DNA of 64,000 nt, from assembly GCF_018785315.1 (NCBI RefSeq), contig NZ_WQPN01000031.1, positions 1 through 64,000 of the forward strand. Direction: 5' to 3'. Below the pieces are notes generated by a model. That model was not told where the DNA came from, ran no database searches, and saw only the letters and a program-made list of their open reading frames with translations. Shown piece by piece: positions 23,862-32,024 of the stretch (within the stretch, counting starts at the first letter, position 1; every line of letters begins with the position of its first letter). The DNA comes from Clostridium sp. MCC353. Its GTDB lineage: Bacteria; Bacillota; Clostridia; Lachnospirales; Lachnospiraceae. The position numbers and the translations under genes are program-made.

Positions 23862-25262
23862 TTGGAAAATAAGGACAAAGATTTAGAAGAGAATAAAACT
23901 ACAGCAGACGAAGACGATAATAACGATTATGAAAATATATGTTATGTATGCCGCCGCCCGGAGAGCAAGGCCGGAAAGATGATCACCATGCCGGGAGGCA
24001 TGTGCCTGTGCAATGACTGCATGCAGAAGGCATTTGATTCGGTTACTAAGGGGAATTTCGACTTTTCGCAGATTCAGAACATGCCGTACATGAACATGAA
24101 TCTGAACGATTTTACCAATGTCCCTGAGATGGCCATTCCCAATAAGCAGAAGATCAAGAAAAAAGCGGTTAAAGAAGCGCCTAAACTGACCATCAAGGAT
24201 ATTCCTGCCCCCCACGTGATCAAAAGGCGTCTGGACGAGTATGTGATTGGCCAGGAAAAGGCAAAAAAAGTGGTATCCGTGGCTGTTTATAACCATTATA
24301 AGCGTGTAATGCTGGAACGCCCGTCGGACCAGGGAAATGATGAGGACGTTGCCATTGAAAAATCCAATATCCTCATGATCGGGCCCACAGGGAGCGGAAA
24401 AACTTATCTGGTAAAAACCCTTGCCCGTCTGCTGGACGTGCCGTTAGCCATAGCGGACGCCACTTCATTGACTGAGGCGGGTTATATCGGTGATGACATC
24501 GAAAGCGTGGTCTCAAAACTTCTGGCCGCCGCTGATAACGACGTGGAACGGGCGGAACACGGAATCATTTTCATTGATGAAATCGATAAAATCGCCAAAA
24601 AGAAGAATACCAATACCCGTGATGTGAGCGGGGAATCAGTGCAGCAGGAACTCTTAAAACTTCTGGAAGGAAGCAAGGTAGAAGTGCCGGTAGGTTCCAA
24701 TCAGAAGAATGCCCTGACTCCTATGACCACTGTGAACACGGATCACATTTTATTCATATGCGGAGGGGCATTCCCGGATTTGGAAGATATCATAAAAGAG
24801 CGTCTGACAAAAAAATCATCCATCGGTTTTGAGGCGGACTTAAAAGACCGGTTTGACAATGATCCGGATCTGCTGGGCCAGGTGACCAATGCGGATTTGA
24901 GGGCATTTGGAATGATTCCGGAATTTCTCGGCCGTCTGCCGATCACCGTGACCCTGAAAGGGCTGACCGTGCCCATGATGATGGAGATTCTGCGCAAGCC
25001 TAAAAATGCCATCTTAAAGCAGTACATAAAGCTGCTGTCCCTCGATGAGGTGAAGCTCATTTTTGAAGATGACGCACTGGAATGGATTGCCCAGGAAGCG
25101 ATTAAACGGGAGACGGGTGCCAGAGCCCTCCGCGCCATCATTGAAGAGTTTATGCTGGATATCATGTATGAGATCCCCAAGGATCCCAATATAGGATCTG
25201 TGGTAATCACCAGATCCTACCTTGAGAAAAGCGGCGGCCCTATGATCGAAATGAGAGGCTGA
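23862..25262 (+). CDS. clpX: ClpX-type AAA+ unfoldase
   Basis: A 466-residue ATPase that would unfold substrates for ClpP. An acidic 26-residue lead is followed by a zinc-binding C4 domain (Cys27, Cys30, Cys50, Cys53). Walker A is GPTGSGKT (174-181), Walker B IIFIDEID (Asp239-Glu240), and the ClpP-docking IGF tripeptide is intact at 321-323. A typical ClpX has about 420-430 residues, so this one is longer. No clpP or tig gene is adjacent, unlike the usual tig-clpP-clpX order, so it may be a second ClpX or a relocated gene. The start is TTG, preceded by AAAAGGAG. It is convergent with the next gene, with a two-base gap. Confidence 0.88.
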   Translation: MENKDKDLEENKTTADEDDNNDYENICYVCRRPESKAGKMITMPGGMCLCNDCMQKAFDSVTKGNFDFSQIQNMPYMNMNLNDFTNVPEMAIPNKQKIKKKAVKEAPKLTIKDIPAPHVIKRRLDEYVIGQEKAKKVVSVAVYNHYKRVMLERPSDQGNDEDVAIEKSNILMIGPTGSGKTYLVKTLARLLDVPLAIADATSLTEAGYIGDDIESVVSKLLAAADNDVERAEHGIIFIDEIDKIAKKKNTNTRDVSGESVQQELLKLLEGSKVEVPVGSNQKNALTPMTTVNTDHILFICGGAFPDLEDIIKERLTKKSSIGFEADLKDRFDNDPDLLGQVTNADLRAFGMIPEFLGRLPITVTLKGLTVPMMMEILRKPKNAILKQYIKLLSLDEVKLIFEDDALEWIAQEAIKRETGARALRAIIEEFMLDIMYEIPKDPNIGSVVITRSYLEKSGGPMIEMRG

Positions 25263-25264
25263 GC

Positions 25265-27007
25265 CTATTCACGGAAACGCAGCAATGTATTGAACAGATC
25301 CAGCGTGCCATAGCCGAATTCTTTATTGGGATATGTGTACGCCGGATTTCTGGATGCCCCCCGCACCAGGTAGCTTTTGACTCCGGCCTGATACATGGAC
25401 AGGGTCATGGAATTTTTCAGCCCCCATCCGAAAAGGACGGCTGCGGCCCCTGCCACATGGGCTGCGGCCACGGAGGTGCCGGTTCTCCGGGTCATAGGGA
25501 AGACCCTGCCGTCTTCGGTGTCTCTGCCCAGGCCAGGACCATAGACATCCACGCCAGGTGCAGCAAGTTCCGGTTTAATTCCTTCGTCTCGTGTAAAACC
25601 ACGGCTGGAATGGATGTAGATGCTGCCGTTCTGGTGATTATATGCGGCAACGGTGATCGGGCTGGGGGAGTTGCCCGGGCCGGTAATTGTGGTGTCTGGA
25701 TTGGAACGCAGGAATATGGTATCATCACTTATAAATCCATGGACTGGGAGCCACATATGGTATTGCCCTGTAATAAAAAGCGAGTTGTAAACACGGATTC
25801 TCCACAGGCCTGCGGCAGGCGTCTCGAACCGGATGAATACAAGCTGGCTGCCGGAACCCGCCTCTGACGTGACATAATTGACCGTGATCACAGTCTGTTC
25901 CAGAAGGAGATTGATCCGGGTTTCATTTCCGCGTATCACCGGTATGCGTTCGATTTGTTCACCGGTGGGAGAGATAAAGCCCACGGTGTAAAGTTCGGCC
26001 TCTCTTGCCCACAATTCAACGGTAAGTCCCCGTTCCCCTTCTGCAACCCGCAGTTCCACCTCTTCATAATTCTCATCTTCCATGATATTTCCCAGAAAAT
26101 GATGACGGAATCCGGTTTCATTTCCGGCTGCAATGACGCTGGCAACCCCTCCGGTCACGCTGATTCTTCGAAAGAACAGCCCCAGCGGCGATGTCCCTGA
26201 GTGGCTTCCTGAATTGGTTCCAAGGCCGATCAGCAGAACCAATGGAGCGTTATTCAAGTAAGACAGGTTCAGCAGATAACGGATGCCGGTTAAGATGTCA
26301 TTTTCCTGGTAAGCGACTGCATCTTCCCTGATTCCGAAAAAATCCCGTAAATATTTTTTTGCAGGTTTTAATTTGACGATTCCAAAACTGCAGGCAGGCG
26401 CGGCTCCTATAAAGCTTCCGTCTTCCGTCTCTCCACCGCCTGCGATTCCTGCCATAAAAGTCCCGTGGCCGTCGGTGTCCATGGATGGAACGATATCGAG
26501 GGGAGAAGTGGAGGAAAGCGCTTCATTGATCTGGGTTTCCGTAAACTCCTGACCGTAAAGCAGGGAAAAGTCAAACCCGAAAGACACTCCGCCGGGACCA
26601 TTTTCAGGCAGCGTCTGATCCCATATTCCAAGGATTCTGGTCGTTCCGTCAGGATTCCTGAATATCGGGTTGGTATAATCAATCCCGGTATCGATGATTC
26701 CTATGATAACTCCTTCACCCAGAGAACCAAAATTCGGCTGCGCCTGGCTGGCCGTAATGCCGGACGCGTCCATGCTGGAGGTGTCTAAAAGAGAATATAG
26801 TTTTGGAATTGTATCATAAGAATATTTTTCTAAAGACAAGGGAAGAACATCCTGTAGGGGACGGTAAAGAACAAGCAGTTCACGGCTGATAAAATCAATG
26901 CATGGTGAATCGTATAAACGGTACAGTTCTTCCAATGGAAGGCTTGTGTGCTGATAGATAAAATCGGCATAATCTTCAGAGGTAATATCTGTACTACAGG
27001 GATCCAT
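25265..27007 (-). CDS. S8 subtilisin-family protease, Csp-like
   Basis: A 580-residue subtilase without a signal peptide. The catalytic triad is complete: Asp106 (IIDTGID), His181 (DTDGHGTFMAG) and Ser512 (TGTSVAAAHVAGA). About 270 residues separate His and Ser, much more than in plain subtilisin, because a jelly-roll-like insert lies between them. This layout and the N-terminal region match clostridial Csp germination proteases and the related multicopy subtilases of Lachnospiraceae. A role in spore germination or in processing is inferred from family only. A good minus-strand promoter lies at 27039-27068. Confidence 0.85.
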   Translation of the reverse strand: MDPCSTDITSEDYADFIYQHTSLPLEELYRLYDSPCIDFISRELLVLYRPLQDVLPLSLEKYSYDTIPKLYSLLDTSSMDASGITASQAQPNFGSLGEGVIIGIIDTGIDYTNPIFRNPDGTTRILGIWDQTLPENGPGGVSFGFDFSLLYGQEFTETQINEALSSTSPLDIVPSMDTDGHGTFMAGIAGGGETEDGSFIGAAPACSFGIVKLKPAKKYLRDFFGIREDAVAYQENDILTGIRYLLNLSYLNNAPLVLLIGLGTNSGSHSGTSPLGLFFRRISVTGGVASVIAAGNETGFRHHFLGNIMEDENYEEVELRVAEGERGLTVELWAREAELYTVGFISPTGEQIERIPVIRGNETRINLLLEQTVITVNYVTSEAGSGSQLVFIRFETPAAGLWRIRVYNSLFITGQYHMWLPVHGFISDDTIFLRSNPDTTITGPGNSPSPITVAAYNHQNGSIYIHSSRGFTRDEGIKPELAAPGVDVYGPGLGRDTEDGRVFPMTRRTGTSVAAAHVAGAAAVLFGWGLKNSMTLSMYQAGVKSYLVRGASRNPAYTYPNKEFGYGTLDLFNTLLRFRE

Positions 27008-27038
27008 AGCGTCTCCGCAATTATAAATTTTCTCTAGT

Positions 27039-27068
27039 ATTATATGCAGGTTTATAGTAAAATGTTAA
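27039..27068 (-). promoter_or_regulatory. Promoter of the Csp-like protease gene
   Basis: On the minus strand: TTAACA (27063-27068), 18-bp spacer, TATAAT (27039-27044), 32 bases before the start codon. Confidence 0.55.
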
Positions 27069-27100
27069 CAATAAGTGCAAGAAGAGCAGGAGGTATCAGA

Positions 27101-27580
27101 ATGGTTTTTATCTATGTGGCGGGAATAATTTTTGTAATAGATCTTCTGTTAAAGGAATCGATCGAGAAACAGGATCCGGAGACATTTCCAAGGGAACTGG
27201 AGAAAAGCCAGGGCAAAATACTTCTTTACCGCAACCACAATGCAGGTTTTCCTTTTGGCTTTTTAGAAGAAAAACCTCAATTGGTGAAGAACATCCCCTT
27301 AATCATGACGTCGGCCCTGGCCGGAATCCTTCTCTGGCTCCTTCCTAAAAAGGGGCAGCTGCTGGAAAAGACAGCGCTGACCTTCGCAATCGGCGGAGCG
27401 CTCAGCAACCTGTACGACAGAATGGTGCGGGGCTACGTGATCGATTATTTCAGCATCCAGTGGAAAAATCTGAAAAAGGTGGTGTTCAACCTGGGAGATC
27501 TCTTCATCTTTGCGGGGGCGGCGCTTCTGCTGATCAGCGAGGTGATTCAGGCGGTGAAGGAAAAATCTTTATTTAGGTGA
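27101..27580 (+). CDS. lspA: Lipoprotein signal peptidase II
   Basis: A 159-residue membrane aspartyl protease that removes signal peptides from lipoproteins. Four membrane segments are visible. Conserved motifs are RNHNAGFPFGF (44-54), GGALSNLYDRMVRGYVIDYF (98-117) and FNLGDLFIFAG (129-139). The catalytic pair should be Asp115 and Asp133. FNLGD replaces the more usual FNxAD. The ATG at 27101 follows GGAGG; the frame extends 19 codons upstream without an SD. It is divergent from the Csp-like protease gene and followed by 700 bp of palindromic repeats. Confidence 0.88.
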   Translation: MVFIYVAGIIFVIDLLLKESIEKQDPETFPRELEKSQGKILLYRNHNAGFPFGFLEEKPQLVKNIPLIMTSALAGILLWLLPKKGQLLEKTALTFAIGGALSNLYDRMVRGYVIDYFSIQWKNLKKVVFNLGDLFIFAGAALLLISEVIQAVKEKSLFR

Positions 27581-27589
27581 GGAAGTAAC

Positions 27590-27928
27590 GCAGGAAAGCG
27601 GGACGAGGGGACGGACTGGATGTTTGGATGCGGACGGACCAAGGGGAATCCTTCGGGGATGAAAACCAGCTTCCAACCGTAAGTGAAACTAAGGCTTCAG
27701 GAATAGAAAAAGACGGTCCGATGCCCATTCACGGTAAACTCTTTATGGGACTTTACCGTTCAGTGGGCATCTCAGAAACTGATTCGGTTTTCAGTTTCTG
27801 CCCGTCTTTTTCTATTCCTGGAGCCTAACTTTCACTAACGGTTTCCAGATGGCTTTCATCCCCGAAGGATTCCCCTTGGTCCGTCCGCATCCAAACATCC
27901 AGTCCGCCCCCTCGTCCCGCTTTCCTGC
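27590..27928. repeat. 339-bp palindromic element with two internal hairpins
   Basis: The ends GCAGGAAAGCGGG and CCCGCTTTCCTGC are exact inverses, and complementarity continues inward about 125 bases on each side (for example GCGGACGGACCAAGGGGAAT with ATTCCCCTTGGTCCGTCCGC). Inside are GATGCCCATTCACGGTAAA/TTTACCGTTCAGTGGGCATC and CAGAAACTG/CAGTTTCTG hairpins. No credible gene lies within. The neighbouring element at 28034 carries the same internal part in the opposite orientation. Confidence 0.9.
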
Positions 27929-27989
27929 TGGTGTTCTCTGGCTCAAGTAATTAAAAACAATTTTACGAATTGTAAGGAAATTTGACATC

Positions 27990-28025
27990 AACCCTCAAGG
28001 CATTTTCGAAAATGCCTTGAGGGTT
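27990..28025. terminator. Perfect 36-bp palindrome, possible terminator
   Basis: AACCCTCAAGGCATTTTC is followed directly by its exact reverse complement, with no spacer. It lies between the two large palindromic elements, 410 bases after lspA. No T-run follows, so termination is uncertain; it may instead be a protein-binding site or part of the repeat cluster. Confidence 0.5.
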
Positions 28026-28033
28026 AATGTTTA

Positions 28034-28300
28034 CCGTTCAGTGGAACTTAGGTTTTCAGCATCACAGAAGGCGGGCAGAAACTGAAAACCGAATCAGTTT
28101 CTGAGATGCCCCTGAACGGTGAAGTCATGAGGAGTTCGCCGTGAATGGGCATCGGACCGCCTTCTGTGATGCTGAAAGCCTTAGTTCCACTTAACGGTTG
28201 GAATCAGATCCCTGGATCGGTTGTTTCCCCGGTTCCACTCCCGGCCTGGTTCTCCGCCATCCGCCCGCCCCGCTTTTCTGCGTAACTTCCGCGAATCAAA
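28034..28300. repeat. Second palindromic element, inverted relative to the first
   Basis: Arms CCGTTCAGTGGAACTTAGG and CCTTAGTTCCACTTAACGG flank AGCATCACAGAAGGCGG and its inverse. The centre carries CAGAAACTG/CAGTTTCTG and a GATGCCC/GGGCATC hairpin, which is the reverse complement of the centre of 27590-27928. The left outer arm is missing; the right outer arm (28198-28300) continues and matches bases 1-131 of the window. Confidence 0.85.
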
Positions 28301-28325
28301 TCCCGCCCGCCCCATTTACTTATGG

Positions 28326-28354
28326 TTGACAGAACGCCGTATATCATGTACAAT
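28326..28354 (+). promoter_or_regulatory. Sigma-A promoter of the CBS/CNNM gene
   Basis: TTGACA (28326-28331), 17-bp spacer, TACAAT (28349-28354). It lies inside what would be the 5' extension of the downstream frame, which rules out the upstream ATG at 28322 and supports the TTG start at 28391. Confidence 0.7.
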
Positions 28355-28390
28355 CAGAAGCAAAATATTAAAAAACAGGAGTTGATTTTT

Positions 28391-29674
28391 TTGGATTCGA
28401 GTGACGTCAAACAGTTGCTTGCGATTATTATTTTACTATGTCTTTCCGCATTTTTTTCATCAGCAGAGACAGCGCTTACCACGGTGAACAGGATCCGTAT
28501 CCGTACATTGGCAGAGGCCGGAGATAAAGCTGCGATTACCCTGACAAAGGTGATCGAGGACCAGGGTAAGATGCTGAGCGCAATTCTCATCGGTAACAAT
28601 ATTGTAAACCTGTCCGCATCTTCATTGGCGACAACCTTTACGATTCATGTTTTTGATAACAGGGCAGTTGGTATTGCAACCGGTATCTTAACATTAGTGA
28701 TCCTTGTTTTTGGGGAGATCACGCCTAAAACATTATCCACCATTTATTCGGAAAAGATTGCATTGAAGTATGCGGGCGTTGTGTATGCATTGATGTATTT
28801 GTTAACGCCCGTTATTTTTGTTGTAAATAAATTATCTCTCGGTTTTTTGCTGCTTTTACGGATTAATCCCAATAAGAAACAGGATGCGATTACCGAAGAT
28901 GAACTGAGAACTATAGTAGAAGTGAGCCATGAAGAAGGTGTCATTGAAACAGAAGAGAAGAAGATGATCACCAATGTGTTTGATTTTGGGGATTCTCTGG
29001 CCAAGGATATTATGGTGCCGAGAATTGATATGGTGTTCGTGGATGTAAAGATGACATACGACCAGCTTCTGGAACTGTATAAGGAAGAGCGTTTTACCCG
29101 TATGCCGGTTTATGAGGAAACGACGGACAATGTTATCGGCATTATTAATATGAAAGACCTGCTTCTTTTGGAAGACAAGGAGAACTTTTCTGTCCGGGAC
29201 TACCTGCGCCAGCCTCTCTATACCTATGAATTTAAGAAGACGGCAGAGCTTATGGTGGAGATGCGCCAGACATTTAATAATATCGTGATCGTGCTGGATG
29301 AATACGGGGCCACGGCAGGTCTTATCACGCTGGAAGATATGCTGGAAGAGATCGTGGGCGAAATCCGTGACGAATACGACGAAGACGAAGAAGAGAGCCT
29401 GATCCAACTGTCTCCGGGAGAATACCTGGTGGAAGGTTCCATGAAGCTGGACGATTTGAATGATCTTCTGGAATTGGAACTGGAATCGGATGACTATGAT
29501 TCCATCGGAGGTTTGGTGATAGGGCTTTTAGACCATCTGCCTGACGAGGGCGAAGAAGTAACCCATGAAGGGGTGCGTCTGGTTGTAGAAAAGGTGGAGA
29601 AAAACAGGATCGATACCATACACATGTATATACTGGAGCCGGAAGAACAGGCGGAAGACAACAAAAGCGCCTGA
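28391..29674 (+). CDS. CNNM/CBS-domain membrane protein (hemolysin C/CorC family)
   Basis: A 427-residue protein. Three to four N-terminal membrane segments form the DUF21/CNNM domain (FFSSAETALTTVNRIRIRTLAE, ILIGNNIVNLSASSLATT), then two CBS domains (MVPRIDMVFVDVKMTYDQL; RMPVYEETTDNVIGIINMKDLL) and a C-terminal CorC/HlyC domain (EYLVEGSMKLDDLNDLLELEL). Family members are linked to Mg2+/Co2+ efflux; the old name hemolysin is historical. The start is TTG at 28391 with AGGAG nine bases upstream. An ATG 23 codons earlier lies upstream of the promoter and is unlikely to be used. Confidence 0.88.
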   Translation: MDSSDVKQLLAIIILLCLSAFFSSAETALTTVNRIRIRTLAEAGDKAAITLTKVIEDQGKMLSAILIGNNIVNLSASSLATTFTIHVFDNRAVGIATGILTLVILVFGEITPKTLSTIYSEKIALKYAGVVYALMYLLTPVIFVVNKLSLGFLLLLRINPNKKQDAITEDELRTIVEVSHEEGVIETEEKKMITNVFDFGDSLAKDIMVPRIDMVFVDVKMTYDQLLELYKEERFTRMPVYEETTDNVIGIINMKDLLLLEDKENFSVRDYLRQPLYTYEFKKTAELMVEMRQTFNNIVIVLDEYGATAGLITLEDMLEEIVGEIRDEYDEDEEESLIQLSPGEYLVEGSMKLDDLNDLLELELESDDYDSIGGLVIGLLDHLPDEGEEVTHEGVRLVVEKVEKNRIDTIHMYILEPEEQAEDNKSA

Positions 29675-29686
29675 CAGCACAGAATT

Positions 29687-29724
29687 CCGTTTTCCTGTCA
29701 TCCATGAGGACAGCAGAAAAACGG
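29687..29724 (+). terminator. Possible terminator hairpin after the CNNM gene
   Basis: CCGTTTTCCTGTC pairs with GACAGCAGAAAAACGG with one bulge. No T-run follows on the plus strand, so this is weak. It could also serve the convergent gene at 29776. Confidence 0.35.
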
Positions 29725-29775
29725 AGTACAGGCCGTGGGACGTGCGGATGGCAGGAATGGACTTTTAAACATGCC

Positions 29776-30135
29776 TCAGCTCATCATGCCGCCGACTGTG
29801 CCGCTCAATGCGCAGATGGCCAGTGTGGTCCCGATCTGTGTGATGTTTCCGTTCAAACCTTTTCCCATTACCATGGACACCAGAAACAGAACCAGAAAAT
29901 ACAGGGCGCCCAGTATAAACCCCCAGAAAAAGCGGCGCTGCCGGATACCTTTTCCCATCAGAAATCCGCCGAACAGACAGGTGATGATATAGATGGCGTT
30001 GACGGCGATAACCACCTGGCTTTCCTTTAGACGCAGCTTGTATAGGGCGAATGCGGAGACAACGAGAAGGATGCCTGTCAGCAGATAGGAAAAAAGAAGG
30101 GATCTGAGTACCACTTTCATTTTTGAGTTTGCCAT
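29776..30135 (-). CDS. TIGR04086-family small membrane protein
   Basis: A 119-residue protein with four predicted membrane helices and a short cytoplasmic N-terminus (MANSKMKVVLRSLLFSYLLTG). The pattern, with FGGFLMGKGIRQRRFFWGFILGALYF in the middle and a Gly-rich C-terminal helix, matches the TIGR04086 family of Clostridia. It is divergent from the SCIFF gene, a neighbourhood I recall as common for this family. SD AAGGAG precedes the ATG. A role in export or immunity for the SCIFF product is a guess. Confidence 0.7.
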   Translation of the reverse strand: MANSKMKVVLRSLLFSYLLTGILLVVSAFALYKLRLKESQVVIAVNAIYIITCLFGGFLMGKGIRQRRFFWGFILGALYFLVLFLVSMVMGKGLNGNITQIGTTLAICALSGTVGGMMS

Positions 30136-30215
30136 TTGTGAACTCCTTTATCAGATTTCTATGCTTCAATATATTCTTTCGGGCATTGAGATATGTCCCA
30201 AGTTACCTAAAAAAC

Positions 30216-30244
30216 TTGCGCTTGGGAAGAACATGTGATATAAT
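30216..30244 (+). promoter_or_regulatory. Promoter of the SCIFF gene
   Basis: TTGCGC (30216-30221), 17-bp spacer with an extended TGn, TATAAT (30239-30244). The leader before the ATG at 30302 is about 50 bases. Confidence 0.6.
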
Positions 30245-30301
30245 TTTCAGGACTTCAAACAATTCGCGGGGCGAATTGAATAAATCAGGAGGGTGATAGA
30301 T

Positions 30302-30448
30302 ATGAAACATGTAAAAACATTAAGCAAAAACACATTGAAAGATACAATGAAAAAGGGCGGATGCGGTGAATGCCAGACTTCCTGCCAGTCAGCCTGCAAA
30401 ACATCTTGCACAGTAGGAAACCAGAGCTGCGAGAACGCCGACAGATAA
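30302..30448 (+). CDS. scifA: SCIFF peptide (six cysteines in forty-five), RiPP precursor
   Basis: A 48-residue peptide with a Lys-rich leader (MKHVKTLSKNTLKDTMKKGG) and a cysteine-rich core containing Cys21, 24, 28, 32, 36 and 43. This is the standard SCIFF pattern, nearly universal in Clostridia. The maturase is encoded just downstream and forms thioether links between Cys sulfur and the alpha carbon of an acceptor residue, as shown for CteA/CteB of Clostridium thermocellum. SD AGGAGGGTG precedes the ATG. A terminator-like hairpin before the maturase gene suggests that the peptide is made in excess. The biological role of the mature peptide is not established. Confidence 0.96.
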   Translation: MKHVKTLSKNTLKDTMKKGGCGECQTSCQSACKTSCTVGNQSCENADR

Positions 30449-30516
30449 TTGCTGTCTGGGATTTTGCAGTTTACATAAGGTGACCGGGAAGTAATAAGAT
30501 AAGGCAGATAAGATAT

Positions 30517-30560
30517 GACCCCTATGGTCGGCCAGATCGTAGGGGTCTTTCGCTTGTTTT
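30517..30560 (+). terminator. Attenuator-type terminator between scifA and scifB
   Basis: GACCCCTA and TAGGGGTC form the base of a stem extended by GGTC/GATC inside, followed by TTTCGCTTGTTTTT. It should stop most transcripts after the peptide gene and let some continue into the maturase. Confidence 0.7.
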
Positions 30561-30611
30561 TCTATGTATAAATTCCAATCAGAGATTGGGCACTAGACAA
30601 GGAGAATATTT

Positions 30612-32006
30612 GTGATCCATCAGTATAAAAATAACGGCTACAACATCGTGCTGGATGTGAACAGCGGTTCCGTCCATGTTGTAGATGACGCGGTATATGA
30701 TGCCATAGAAGCGGCATCGTCCATTATGCCGGAGCTGGATAAAGCCCAGGAACTGCCGGGAAACGTGATTTCAGCGGTCAAAGAAGCTCTTGGCGGACGG
30801 TATGAGGAAACATTAATTCAGGAGAGCCTGGATGATATTCAGGAATTAATTGATGCAGAGGAACTGTTTACAAAAGATGTATATCAGACCTATGTGACTG
30901 ATTTTAAGAAAAGGGAGACTGTGGTCAAGGCTTTATGCCTGCACATTGCCCATGACTGTAATCTGGCCTGCAGGTACTGCTTCGCGGAAGAAGGCGAGTA
31001 CCATGGACGCAGGGCGCTTATGAGTTTTGAGGTGGGAAGGAAGGCTTTGGACTTCCTGATTGCCAATTCCGGCAGCCGCAGAAACTTGGAAGTGGACTTT
31101 TTTGGTGGCGAACCGCTGATGAACTGGGAAGTTGTTAAGCAGTTGGTGGAATACGGACGCTCAAAAGAGGAAGAATATAATAAGAGGTTCCGTTTTACCC
31201 TGACAACCAATGGCATTTTGCTGGATGACGAGGTGATGGAATTCTGCAACAGGGAGATGAGCAATGTGGTGCTCAGCCTGGATGGCAGAAGGGAGATCAA
31301 TGACCTGATGCGTCCGTCCAGAAATGGCAAGGGCAGTTATGATATCATCGTCCCTAAATTCCAGAAGTTTGCGGAGAGCCGCAAACAGATGAATTATTAT
31401 GTGAGGGGGACATTTACCCGCAATAACCTGGATTTCTCTCAGGACGTGATTCATTTCGCAGACCTGGGATTTAAACAGATGTCCATTGAACCGGTTGTTT
31501 CCCTGCCGGAAGAGCCGTATTCCATCCGGGAAGAAGATCTGCCTAAGATCATGGAAGAATACGATAAGCTTGCGGTGGAGTACATTAAGAGGAAAAAAGA
31601 AGGAAGAGGGTTTAATTTCTTCCATTTCATGATAGACCTGCAGCAGGGGCCGTGTGTGGCCAAGCGGCTGGCAGGATGCGGATCGGGTACGGAATACCTG
31701 GCCGTAACGCCGTGGGGAGATTTGTATCCCTGCCATCAGTTTGTTGGCGAGGAAGGATATCTCCTGGGCAATGTGGATACCGGAATTACCAATACTGCGG
31801 TCAGGGATGAATTTAAGCTCTGCAACGTGTATGCAAAGGATAAATGCAGGGACTGTTTTGCCAGATTTTACTGCAGCGGAGGCTGCGCGGCCAATTCCTT
31901 TAAATTCCACGGTTCCATTACCGATGCGTATGAGATCGGATGCGAGATGCAGAAGAAGCGGATTGAGTGCGCGATTATGATTAAAGCGGCATTAGCCGAC
32001 GAATAG
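30612..32006 (+). CDS. scifB: SCIFF radical SAM maturase (thioether-forming)
   Basis: A 464-residue radical SAM/SPASM enzyme. An N-terminal RiPP-recognition region (residues 1-95) precedes the radical SAM CxxxCxxC motif at Cys116, Cys120 and Cys123 (CNLACRYC). The glycine-rich SAM site DFFGGEPLMNW follows. The C-terminal SPASM-like part carries GCGSGTEYLAVTPWGDLYPC and CRDCFARFYCSGGC, ligands for auxiliary [4Fe-4S] clusters. It acts on the SCIFF peptide encoded 164 bases upstream. The start is GTG, preceded by AAGGAG. The following secDF gene begins 18 bases after its stop codon, so the two are probably co-transcribed. Confidence 0.95.
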   Translation: MIHQYKNNGYNIVLDVNSGSVHVVDDAVYDAIEAASSIMPELDKAQELPGNVISAVKEALGGRYEETLIQESLDDIQELIDAEELFTKDVYQTYVTDFKKRETVVKALCLHIAHDCNLACRYCFAEEGEYHGRRALMSFEVGRKALDFLIANSGSRRNLEVDFFGGEPLMNWEVVKQLVEYGRSKEEEYNKRFRFTLTTNGILLDDEVMEFCNREMSNVVLSLDGRREINDLMRPSRNGKGSYDIIVPKFQKFAESRKQMNYYVRGTFTRNNLDFSQDVIHFADLGFKQMSIEPVVSLPEEPYSIREEDLPKIMEEYDKLAVEYIKRKKEGRGFNFFHFMIDLQQGPCVAKRLAGCGSGTEYLAVTPWGDLYPCHQFVGEEGYLLGNVDTGITNTAVRDEFKLCNVYAKDKCRDCFARFYCSGGCAANSFKFHGSITDAYEIGCEMQKKRIECAIMIKAALADE

Positions 32007-32024
32007 AAAGAGGAGAACAAAATC

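Noticed and set aside
27628-27828. Open frame in the 27.6 kb palindromic element
   Set aside because: It follows the palindrome rather than any gene start, has no SD and a composition unlike the neighbours.
28391-29674. Hemolysin toxin
   Set aside because: The family name is historical; the CNNM plus CBS plus CorC layout indicates an ion-transport-related protein.
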